Shown piece by piece: positions 55,234-64,000 of a stretch of 64,000 nt of DNA (the stretch's first letter is position 1; each line of letters begins with the position of its first letter). The notes below the pieces were generated by a model. It saw only the letters and a program-made list of their open reading frames with translations, made no database searches and was not told the DNA's origin. Both the position numbers and the translations under genes were made by a program. The DNA is from Symbiodinium natans (lineage: Eukaryota; Sar; Dinophyceae; Suessiales; Symbiodiniaceae), in contig CAJNDS010001591.1 of assembly GCA_905221605.1 (NCBI GenBank), forward strand, positions 461,540 to 525,539. The letters are read 5' to 3'.

Positions 55234-55345
55234 CCTCTTGCAACTCGGGATGCTCCATCCATCGCATGAATGCGGGCCAGGTGATGCCAGCATTGTCCTT
55301 CTTCCTCGAAGGAAGCAGCAAGGCAGCCGCACTCACTGGTTAGGG
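55234..55345 (-). CDS. Strong exon (exon 1 of chain)
   Basis: The minus frame SAAALLLPSRKKDNAGITWP continues AFMRWMEHPELQE and exits at GAGG|GTTTAGGCC in phase 1. It joins 55141 as G+GG (Gly). The intron between them is 92 bp (55142-55233) and rich in telomere-like units. Confidence 0.75.
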
Positions 55346-55486
55346 CAAGTTGTAAGGTTTAGGGTTTAGGGTTTGGGGTTTCTAGGGTTTAGGGTTTAGG
55401 GTGTAGCGTGTAGGGGGTTTAGGGTTTGGGATGCAGGTTTAGGGGGCTGAGGGTTTCGGGTGCAACGCTTAGGGGGGATTAGGCTT

Positions 55487-55670
55487 TAGTCGTGTCTCAC
55501 TGCCGTCTTCAGACCTTGTTGGATGCTGCAGCAGTGCTACTCCACATTGCTGGCGCATGCGCTCCATGAAGACCAGTGCGAACACAGACACTCCATGTCC
55601 CCCAGAAGAGAATTCCCTCTTCCACGAGCAAGCCAACCTGCCCACCCCCAGAAACGACCCCAATGCCACG
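55487..55670 (-). CDS. Long minus exon upstream of the chain
   Basis: The minus frame LGSFLGVGRLACSWKREFSS continues FALVFMERMRQQCGVALLQH and PTRSEDGSETRL, about 60 codons. Same strand and codon character as the chain below. Confidence 0.6.
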
Positions 55671-55774
55671 GTTTAGGGGTCAGGGTTTAATTAGAGTTTA
55701 GGGTTTAGGGTTTAGGGTTTAGGGTTTAGGGTTTAGGGTTTAATTCGAGTTTAGGGTTTAGAGTTTAGGGCAAT

Positions 55775-55855
55775 GTTTGGTTTAGAGACGGGCCTGCGGC
55801 TTTTGAAGCTCTTGCAAAAGGACGATTGCCTCGCGTGGGCTCACGTCTCAGCGTG
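55775..55855. other. Open island, strand unresolved
   Basis: The plus frame (TGLRLLKLLQKDDCLAWAHV; 19 of 23 codons end in G/C by hand count) and the minus frame (LSPTLRREPTRGNRPFARAS) are both open. Confidence 0.4.
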
Positions 55856-56150
55856 GGACTGAGCTGCCGATGCTATATATCATATATAAAACCCTAAACC
55901 CTAAACCCTAAACCCTAAACCCTAAACCCTAAACCCTAAACCCAGGGCGGTTGCAGAATGGCTTGCAAAGGCATGAGATGCGGGGTATATCAGCTCAGCG
56001 TAACCCTCAGCGGATCGCGATCTGTTCAACTATTTTCCAGTGAACCCACACCCGCCTGCTTCACGTTAGCGCTGGCTTTCTTCGCGTCAGACTTGAGCTG
56101 TCCAGGCAGAGGCGATTCAACATTATGAATCAACAATATGAACCCAGCAC

Positions 56151-56270
56151 CTACCAATTGCTAAAGAACCCCCCCCCCCCCCAAAAAAAAAAAAAAAAAA
56201 ACCTTCCTTCTAAGGGCCGTTTAGGGATGATTATCTTTATGTTTTGGGGGTTTTGGTGCGAATAGTAGGT
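56151..56270. mobile_element. MITE family E, copy 4
   Basis: CCAATTGCTAAAGAACCCCC with C- and A-runs at the left and TTTTGGGGGTTTTGGTGCGA at the right, 120 bp. Confidence 0.65.
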
Positions 56271-56403
56271 ACATCGTCAGTCCAATGATCAGCCCACTCT
56301 GAGTACGGCAGCGCCGGGCCTGCCGGTAGTCCTCCGCGATTTTGGTGTACGCAAAGGCCACACAGCTCCTTAGCTCCCCGGATTCCGAGTCTCCAGCGCG
56401 ACG

Positions 56404-56622
56404 ATGATGCGCGAACCGAACATGTCGGACTCAGCAAAGGTTGCAAACCTTTCAGGAGCCATTCGTTTGCTGAGCGTCTGGTCACCCATCTCCTCGCAGA
56501 TAGGCGGTGGTTTGCAACATGCATTCATGCTGCACGATGTGAGAGAGCCCGCACATTTACGGCTACGGAGTCGTAGCAGTCCTATGTCGCAAGCCGGCCA
56601 AGAGCGAGACAGCAGTCCTTGA
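56404..56622 (+). CDS. Open island, plus favoured
   Basis: The plus frame EPNMSDSAKVANLSGAIRLL continues SQIGGGLQHAFMLHDVREPA to TGA, 72 codons. A minus frame is open for 95 codons. Strand uncertain. Confidence 0.4.
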   Translation: MMREPNMSDSAKVANLSGAIRLLSVWSPISSQIGGGLQHAFMLHDVREPAHLRLRSRSSPMSQAGQERDSSP

Positions 56623-57369
56623 AGATGGCCAGCGCTTGCTTATGGTAGTCGACTGCTTTCGCAGCATCCTCTCAGCAAGAGAAAGCGAGGGGAGGGAGCA
56701 AGGGAGAGGAGAGCCGAAGCGGCGAGCTGCACATTGCAACCATTCGCTGGCTGAATACCCCACAGTATGACGAGTACGATGTCTACCATGATAAACGTAC
56801 TACTACTATTGCTATGATGATTCACATGACTAGCAGCTGACTAGCAGAAATACCAACGACAATTCAACAGCTCTCCGCCGGCCTTCATCTGGTGGTAGGC
56901 GTCCCCCACGGTGGCCAAGGAAGCCGCCTCACCCTTGCGGCAGCCGAGGACGCCTCAAAGTAGTCCCTTGCGGGTTCCCGGAATTAGGGGTACCTTTTTG
57001 GGGTCCTTCTTGTAAGGGAATCCTACTTTCTGGGACTATATTAGGGGGTCGCTCATCTTCGTAAACCCCCACTTATCACCGCGTCATAAGTGGGAAAGGC
57101 CAAGCGGCCATCATCCCTGAACAAAGGTCTGCGCAGCTATGATCAGCGATTAATTAACCATAAGGAAAAAATTCTGCTCCCCCACAATTTTGCCATCTTC
57201 AACGTTCAAAAGGTCTTGGATCGTTGAAGTTGGTCCTAAACCCTAGGCCAACTCAGCTTGGCTGCGGCAGAGAGCCGCTGCATCGCTGCCCTCGTCCAAG
57301 GCTCTGTCCTTCGAGGGCCCGGAGCCGGGAGTAATAGAGAAGATGAGACAAGATCAGATATGGGCACGG

Positions 57370-57540
57370 TCTCGTATGTGCATATATACACATCCACACA
57401 TACACATGCACAATACACATGTATGCATACATACATACCTTACCATGGGGGCGGGGGGAGGGGGGATACTGACACGGCGACACGGAACCACATCCATCCA
57501 TACATACATACATACATGCACACACACATATATATATATG
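57370..57540. repeat. ACATAC/CATACATA microsatellites around a G-rich segment
   Basis: Two CATACATA-type tracts flank GGGGGCGGGGGGAGGGGGG near 57447-57466. Confidence 0.9.
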
Positions 57541-57604
57541 GTCACCCCCCCCCTACGACAGACCCTGGAATTGCATTTCCAGTCTGTCCAGGAAGGGGGC
57601 GGAA

Positions 57605-58690
57605 GACCAACACTCCAAAATTCCTCGAGTTTCCAAAAATCCAAAAACCCAAAAAACCCAACCCAAGTTTCGGATTTTTGGAAACTCGAGCGGGAGCCTC
57701 AAAATCCAAAAATCGAACAAAATCCTCGAGTTTCCAAAATTCCAAAAATCCAAAAACTCCAACCCAAGTTTCGGATTGTTGGAAACTCGAGCGGGAGCCT
57801 CAAAATCAAAAAATCGAGCAAATTCCTCGACTTTCCAAAATTCCAAAAACCCAAAAATTCCAACCCAAGTTTCGGATTTTTGGAAACTCGAGCGGGAGCC
57901 TCAAAATTCAAAAATCGAGCAAATTCCTCGAGTTTCCAAAATTCCAAAAATCCAAAAATTCCAACCCAAGTTTCGGATTTTTGGAAACTCGAGCGGGAGC
58001 GTCAAAATCCAAAAACCGAGCAAATTCCTCGAGTTTCCAAAATTCCAAACCTTGGGGTGATTTTTTTGGATTTTTGGAATTTTGGAAACTCGAGGAATTT
58101 GCTCGATTTTTGGATTTGGAGGCTCCCGCTCGAGTTTCCAAAATTCCAAAAATCCAAAAATTCCAACCCAAGTTTCGGATTTTTGGAAACTCGAGCGGGA
58201 GCCTCAAAATCCAAAAATCGAGCAAATTCCTCGAGTTTCCAAAATTCCAAAAATCCAAAAACTCCAACCCAAGTTTCGGATTTTTGGAAACTCGAGCGGG
58301 AGCGTCAAAATCCAAAAATCGAGCAAATTCCTCGAGTTTCCAAAATTCCAAACCTTGGGGTGATTTTTTTGGATTTTTGGAATTTTGGAAACTCGAGGAA
58401 TTTGCTCGATTTTTGGATTTGGAGGCTCCCGCTCGAGTTTCCAAAATTCAAAAAATCCAAAAATTCCAACCCAAGTTTCGGATTTTTGGAAACTCGAACG
58501 GGAGCCTCAAAATCCAAAAATCGAGCAAATTCCTCGAGTTTCCAAAATTCCAAACCTTGGGGTGGTTTTTTTTGGATTTTTGGAATTTTGGAAACTCGAG
58601 GAATTTGCTCGATTTTTGGATTTTGAGGCTCCCGTTCGAGTTTCCAAAAATCCAAACCTTTGGGGTGGATTTTTGGATTTTTGGAATTTT
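57605..58690. repeat. 101-bp satellite with flipped units
   Basis: The marker CCCAAGTTTCGGA recurs at 57662, 57763, 57864, 57965, 58167, 58268 and 58470, all multiples of 101 bp apart. In the 202-bp gaps the unit is present inverted. Each unit contains its own palindrome (GGAAACTCGAG and CTCGAGTTTCC). Long frames on both strands result from absence of stops in the unit. Confidence 0.95.
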
Positions 58691-60110
58691 GGAAACTGGA
58701 GTTTGGATAAGATTTTTTCAGGGGTTCTTATATGATTCCTTATTATGATTTAGGCTGCCTATTCAATTTTATAATACTCTTGTTCACTTTAATGGGGGTC
58801 CTTATTTAATGAATAAGATTCCTAATCATTTTACTAGCATTCAAAGTGATTTTCAATAGGGTTCCTGTATTTGTTTAATGAGGTTCGTATTGAATTTAAA
58901 GGATGCCTATTAAAGGGCTTTATTGGGTTTAAGATTGATTCCTATTCATTTTACTCAAATGCCAAGTAATTTGAATACGATTCTTAGTCATTTTAATAGC
59001 ATTCTTATTCCTAGTTAGTTTAAATAAAAATTTTAATAAATTAGCCTAAGAATTGTAATAAGCATCATAACAAACTTTAAACATATTCCTATTAATGTCA
59101 ATAGGCTTCTTGTTCATTTTCATAAGATGTCGTACAATTTCTAATTGGATTCCGTTTGCCTTGACAAGCTTCCTATTCATGTAAAAATGCTTCTGATTAA
59201 TTGGAATAGGCTTCGTATTCATTTTAGCAGGGTTTCTCATTCATGTTGACAGGATTCCTAATAATGTTCATAGGATTCCTACTAGATTCCACAGTGCTCC
59301 GATTATGCTTTTAAATCCTGTTCCCTATTCATTTCACTTGGACTCGAAGTAATGTTATTGTAACTCTTATTAATTTTATTAGCAATCCTATTTATTAAAA
59401 GTTTTAATAGGGTTCATCATAGTTCTAACAGTACGACTCTTATTGTTTCAAGTTTTAAAGCGTCCACGTTACTTTTTTTATAGAATTTTATTGGCTCCTC
59501 TTAATCTTTTAATAGGATTCATCTTCATGTTAAACGGATTCCTGTTACTCCTAAAAGAATTCATAGATTCTTTTGTAGGGTTCCTATGAATTTTTATAGC
59601 ATTCCTATGAATTCAAAAGGGTTCCTATTCATTTCAATGGCCTTCCTATGATTCCTCTGAATTTAGGACTCCAAGAAAATTTAATAGGAGCCCTGTTAAT
59701 TTAATAAGCTTCTACGTATTTCAACCAGGTTCTTATTGATTGTACTAGGATTCTTACTAAGTTTTCACAAAAGACTCGTCTCAATTTCAATAGGGTTCTC
59801 ATTCATTTTAATGGGTTTCCTATTGATTTAAATGGGATTCCTATTGAACTCATACGAACCCTATGAATCCTAATAAATTTAATAGGAACCCAAGTAAAAC
59901 TAACAGCAATCTTATTGAAATTAATAGCAATCCACGATGTCCAGCAAATTGTTCAGGTCACTTCTGTTTGAGCACTCGCTCGAGCAATTGCTGAGTGGAT
60001 CAAATTATGTGAATTAAGCTTTTTGGAATCAACGAAGTTAACGAAAGTGTTTGAAATCAATTACGGTAGACAAATCTGTGAAGTTGAGTAAATATTTAAT
60101 GAATTAGTAA
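58690..60110. repeat. AT-rich degenerate ATTCCTATT/AATAGG repeat region
   Basis: About 1.4 kb of loosely tandem, mutually inverted motifs such as TTAATAGGATTC, TTCCTATTCATTTTA and AATAGGGTTC. No telomere-like array, no coding frame over 65 codons. No gene is seen here. Confidence 0.8.
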
Positions 60111-60189
60111 AACCCTACCATGACCAAACTGGCAGGCCGATCTGTCGGACTTCAGGGAAGAGCATATGGAGACGTGTTTTTTTTTGGGG

Positions 60190-60477
60190 GGGGGGGGAGG
60201 TACCATATATAGATATACACACATATATATATATATGTATATACCTATTGTTTGTGAACGTGTCTGGCTGCTGTGTGCAGCAATGCTGTCCGTAGCCTTT
60301 TTTTCGCTTCCGGGGTCTGTCGTAGGGGGGGGGGGGGGGTGAGCATATATATATATATATATGCATACATGCATGTAATTTACGCATGCACATACATACA
60401 TGCATGCATACATACATACATGCTTACAGAAAAACAGATCTAGATTCTACATATAAACATAAACATGTATACATACA

Positions 60478-60511
<34 letters not shown>

Positions 60512-60680
60512 CATCTATACGTATGTACAGATATGCAGATACACACATACATATACACATATACATAAACACATATCATACACACATATACATATACAAA
60601 TACATATACAAATACATTTGCATACATTCATATACATATAAAATGTACGTATATGCATAGACACATGTATACATAGAGTT
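60190..60680. repeat. ATACATAC and TATATA microsatellite region
   Basis: Several TA tracts, a CATACATA tract around 60466-60505, and two G-runs (60185-60198; 60327-60339). Open frames here are low-complexity. Confidence 0.95.
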
Positions 60681-60927
60681 TCTAGAGCTTTTGTTTCTGG
60701 TAACCGTGAAAGGACACCATCTATACACTCACCAACATTTTTACGAGGAACCACATATACAGCAAATAGCACCTCGTCATCTATACATCTGTGCACCTAT
60801 ACATCTGGACTGCCTGATCTTATCGTGTACTGCTTATGCTATGCAGTACTGAACTATGTTGTATTCATGTTTTGAACCATTCCAGTATGTTGCCTGCGAG
60901 TCTATCATACAACGAAATGGGAATCAT

Positions 60928-61233
<306 letters not shown>

Positions 61234-61384
61234 TGTCGCATTGAATGATATATGTATATGTGTCTACTGTGCTTTTTACGGTTTTGTGTACATCTAGGAT
61301 AGCCACTTTATAGGAGGAGGGGGGTCGATGATAAGTTTGAGAAGGGAGGCTCAGGATACATCCTTCATGCACTTCATAAAAAGC

Positions 61385-61575
61385 ATATGTCTATATACGC
61401 ATATACGCATAAATGTGTATACATATATATATATATGCAAATGTACATGTATGTATCTACATATGCAAACATGTACATATACATGTACAAATACATATAC
61501 AGATACACATGCATATATATGCACAGGTGTGTGTGTATATATATATATATATATGTATATGTGTGTGTGGGTGTG
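61385..61575. repeat. ATATGC/ACATGT/GTGTGT microsatellites
   Basis: Compound dinucleotide and tetranucleotide tract directly upstream of an open plus island. Confidence 0.95.
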
Positions 61576-61589
61576 TGTGCACTGCCTGC

Positions 61590-61725
61590 TTTCAACAATA
61601 TGCTTCTCCAGCTGGCCTGCGCCTCTTCGTCGCCAGCCCCGAAGCGGACTTGGCATCGCGCGCTTGCGTAGCTGACCTCATGGCGGCTCGTCGAAGCTGT
61701 GTGCGGTGCAGAGACTATACATTGG
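61590..61725 (+). CDS. Open island, plus favoured
   Basis: The plus frame YASPAGLRLFVASPEADLAS continues RACVADLMAARRSCVRCRDY. The minus strand has an ATG frame (MRSATQARDAKSASGLATKR) over the same bases. Family G begins at 61727. Confidence 0.4.
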
Positions 61726-61726
61726 G

Positions 61727-61800
61727 ATGTTCCCCCTTATACGAGCAGTCCCTAGTAGGGATTCTAGTACCCCCGATTACAATCCCTCTTTAAGGACTGT
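61727..61800. mobile_element. MITE family G, copy 4
   Basis: GTTCCCCCTTATACGAGCAG and GGGATTCTAGTACCCCCGAT, TTTAAGGACTGT; the most consensus-like copy. Confidence 0.7.
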
Positions 61801-62041
61801 CAGATAGATGCACACTTCCGGCAAGAACCAAGTGAAGGAGACGGACAACATTTACACTTCCAGGAAATGGGTATGTTCCCATATTGGGTTAATCCCCGAT
61901 TATACCCCAAATTACTAAGACCCTGATCATTATGGTAACCTGCAAAAAGGTATAGAAACCTTTTGTCGGGAACCCCCCCCCCCACAAGAATTGATTTCAA
62001 CCGGACTCGACAAGGATGACCCCAAACCCTCAACATCAACC

Positions 62042-62120
62042 CAAACCCTCAGCCCTAGGCCCTAGGCCCTAGGCCCTAAGCCCTAAGCCCTAAGCCCTAA
62101 GCCCTAAGCCCTAAGCCCTG
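62042..62120 (-). repeat. GCCCTAG/GCCCTAA array
   Basis: Three GCCCTAG then about six GCCCTAA units. The array is homogeneous for non-canonical heptamers. Confidence 0.9.
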
Positions 62121-62224
62121 AGCCCTGCGACTCCTGGAACGCTTGACTCCTGCCCCCCTCTGCCGCTTAGCAGCCGCAGCCTCGCCCTCCTGCACTGCGA
62201 GGCGACGTTGGCTTTGGGGAAGTT

Positions 62225-62311
62225 GTAGGGTTTAAGTAGGGTTTAACTATAGGGTTTAATTATAGGGTTTCATTATCGGGTTTAATTATAGGGCTTAATT
62301 ATAGGGTTTTC
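62225..62311 (+). repeat. 12-mer array around GGGTTTAATTATA
   Basis: About six copies of a 12-13-bp unit ATAGGGTTTAATT in which a telomere-like unit has gained AATTAT. Confidence 0.85.
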
Positions 62312-62319
62312 ATCATGGC

Positions 62320-62690
62320 ATCGGATTGTTTTTTGTTTTTGTCTCGTGTTTGTAGGGCGCGCTTGCATTGTGTGTAGTTGCCCGTGCTCAAAATCTCCCT
62401 TCTTCCTCGTGGAAGTTGTTGCTTTAAGGGGCTCCCTGGAGGGAGCAGAGGAGTCCCAAACCCTAAACCCTAAACCCTAAACCCTAAACCCTAAACCTTA
62501 CACCCTAAACCCTATGTCTTAAAACCCCAAAAGCGAAAATCTTACTACTGGAGTGATCTTCTACGGGCCTTAGTTGGGGTTACAGGGTTGAGTAGGCGCT
62601 TTAGACAGTTGGCAGATACCATTTAAACCATAACAACACCTATACCTCAACCAAAATACAGACCCAAATGATGAAAATAAAAATATAACA
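62320..62690. other. Gene-less spacer with one CCCTAAA array
   Basis: A TTTTGTTTTTG stretch, a short array at 62456-62515 and AT-rich sequence. No coding frame supported. Confidence 0.5.
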
Positions 62691-62817
62691 GCATGCCTAA
62701 CCCCATTGAAAAAGAAAAGACATACTTACTCAGCCCCATAGCATGCCCCGCCCGATGGAAAACACACAACATCCAACCCGAAACCCCTAACCCGAAAATG
62801 GAAATGGTCTTCTTAAA

Positions 62818-63135
62818 TCAAATATCTATAATAGAAATAAGGGTTAGGAATGAGGTACAACCATATGACAACTTAAGGATTGTGACTACATTATACTTAT
62901 GCTTATCAAAAGTAATTTCAATAGTTGTTCTGTCCTTATGCTTGCCGAATAGCATAAAATAGTATTCTAAAAACTCATCATTCAGTAGCAACTGATGGGC
63001 GTGATTAAACACTGTATCAATATCGGGTTTAGGCTTCTCGCGTTCGGGCCGTGGCTCTGGCGTTTCATCTTCATCAACAAATTGACTAGGAAGTTGTTCG
63101 TGTAATCGTTTGCGTAGTTCCCCTTTCTGCTTGTC
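62818..63135 (-). CDS. AT-rich frame downstream of zinc-finger ORF
   Basis: The minus strand stays open about 105 codons from an in-frame TAG at 63136-63138 to TGA at 62818. It includes QLPSQFVDEDETPEPRPERE and NDEFLEYYFMLFGKHKDRTT. Codons are AT-ended, unlike the GC3-rich exons elsewhere. With the next entry it may be the remains of one gene broken by a frame change and a stop. Confidence 0.55.
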   Translation of the reverse strand, partial: DKQKGELRKRLHEQLPSQFVDEDETPEPRPEREKPKPDIDTVFNHAHQLLLNDEFLEYYFMLFGKHKDRTTIEITFDKHKYNVVTILKLSYGCTSFLTLISIIDI

Positions 63136-63145
63136 CTATTCTGCC

Positions 63146-63424
63146 TTAATATCGGCTTGCAAGTTGTCGTGCACTAAACCTTTCACAATTCGGATGCAAC
63201 GCATAATGGGAATGATGTGTTACTTTATGACCGCATTCTTCGCAAAGTTTGGCTCCCTTTTGCCCTCTCCTCTCTTCGTGCCTGATTCTACTCGTTCTTG
63301 TTTTTGCCACAGCATTTCTTTTCGCTTCACGGCACCTATTACAAGTCTTGTCTCCGTCAAACTCTGCTACATCCTTTGATGCACAACACGATTTACCTCC
63401 TCGCTTCTTCATCGTACCATGCAA
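63146..63424 (-). CDS. Small Cys/Lys-rich zinc-finger-like protein
   Basis: A 92-codon ORF from ATG with KSCC, DKTCNRCREAKR and KLCEECGHKVTHHSHY. The spacing of two CxxC pairs with later His looks metal-binding, and Lys/Arg-rich linkers suggest nucleic-acid contact. A D-K-T-C-x2-C-R style motif is familiar from small proteins of large DNA viruses of protists, but that link is from memory and unverified. A-T-rich codon use and absence of arrays set it apart. Confidence 0.55.
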   Translation of the reverse strand: MHGTMKKRGGKSCCASKDVAEFDGDKTCNRCREAKRNAVAKTRTSRIRHEERRGQKGAKLCEECGHKVTHHSHYALHPNCERFSARQLASRY

Positions 63425-63642
63425 AAAAACGTCCAGTCTTTAGGCATGGTTAGACTGATAAAACAAACATTCTAACAATATTCATTGTCAGAATGCTTAG
63501 GGGGGGCCAGGCAAAACTCCAAACTAACTACTCCACTACCACACTCTGCTCGTATGCTTCTGGAAAGCACGAGGACGTACAAAATGTCTGGGAACCTCAA
63601 CCCTAATAAGGGAATTCAGGGCCTTCTCTGGGTCCTAGATTT

Positions 63643-63645
<3 letters not shown>

Positions 63646-63680
<35 letters not shown>
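63646..63680 (+). repeat. (CT)n microsatellite
   Basis: About 17 CT dinucleotides just before an exon-like island. Confidence 0.95.
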
Positions 63681-63682
<2 letters not shown>

Positions 63683-63689
63683 GTTGAAG

Positions 63690-63757
63690 AGATTGCCTCG
63701 AAGTCGCCGAGCTCGTCGCAAAGCGACCGGGCCTCTCGCACAGCGGCGAGCGCCTGC
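63690..63757 (-). CDS. Exon-like island, minus favoured
   Basis: The minus acceptor CTGGCGCAG| opens ALAAVREARSLCDELGDFEA, a helix with TPR-like spacing. A plus frame (ASKSPSSSQSDRASRTAASA) is equally open. Hand-counted GC3 is about equal, so minus is a weak preference from its splice site. Confidence 0.4.
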
Positions 63758-64000
63758 GCCAGGGGTCTAAAGTGACCTTAATGTGAAGAATGTAGTAGGA
63801 ATATCATGAAACATACTTACCAGGGTCCTTAGATTCCCTTTCTAATCCTACTGTATTCTTGGGGTTTCTTGTTGGGGGTTCCCATTAGGATCCGATTAGA
63901 TTCGGCAGCCCCCATTCTGACAGTAACGCTCTAAGCCCGGTAAACCTCATAAACCCTGTATATGGACCCTATAAACCCTACTTAAACCCTAATGAAGCCT

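Noticed and set aside
57258-58748. 496- and 427-codon open frames across the satellite
   Set aside because: The peptide is just the 101-bp unit translated (FLETRAGASKSKNRANSS repeated), with equally long frames on the other strand. No start context or unique domain.
60096-60627. Several 60-105-codon frames with YMHVCIYIYIY-type sequence
   Set aside because: Microsatellite translations without unique sequence.

Overview
The window looks like nuclear DNA from an alveolate, most likely a dinoflagellate. Three things point there: the plant/alveolate telomere heptamer TTTAGGG/CCCTAAA is scattered through nearly the whole window in both orientations; coding islands are GC-rich at third codon positions and very short; and many splice boundaries read best as GC or GT donors with AG|G acceptors. 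No rRNA gene, CRISPR array, bacterial operon or full-length conserved protein gene was recognised. A coccidian (Eimeria-type genomes also scatter this heptamer) or a chromerid cannot be excluded by eye.

The dominant architecture is an alternation of telomere-like arrays (about 20-300 bp) with unique islands of about 60-250 bp. Most islands have at least one open frame with high G/C at position 3, and many are bounded by credible splice sites. In the best cases neighbouring islands splice in frame, so the arrays sit in introns. The clearest is a 160-bp GC-AG intron at 41572-41731 made wholly of the heptamer and its variants. Mini-introns of 40 bp (11145-11184) and 41 bp (28332-28372) carry the same motif. 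Two other arrays are flanked by 19-21-bp direct duplications of unique sequence, which suggests insertion.

Layout. 1-12 kb: mainly minus-strand islands, with a denser array-free minus locus at 6.9-8.0 kb. 12-26 kb: islands on both strands, many strand-ambiguous, with several inverted-repeat elements, including a nested 963-bp element at 20.3-21.2 kb. 26-41 kb: almost all islands read on the plus strand; 39.2-40.6 kb is the most continuous coding stretch. 41.1-43.4 kb: a minus-strand multi-exon gene. 43.4-49.4 kb: plus-strand exons. 49.8-55.7 kb: a minus-strand multi-exon gene with one chain of three joinable exons. 57.6-58.7 kb: a 101-bp satellite with flipped units. 58.7-60.1 kb: AT-rich degenerate repeat DNA. 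60.2-61.6 kb: microsatellites, including a 306-bp CTA tract. 62.7-63.4 kb: an AT-richer patch with a broken zinc-finger frame unlike the rest of the window.

Short foldback (MITE-like) elements occur in at least five multi-copy families, several lying beside exons. None of the spliced products was recognised beyond a TPR-like stretch, so no pathway is proposed. Because exons are tiny and opposite-strand frames are often also open, many strand calls are provisional and are marked as such.
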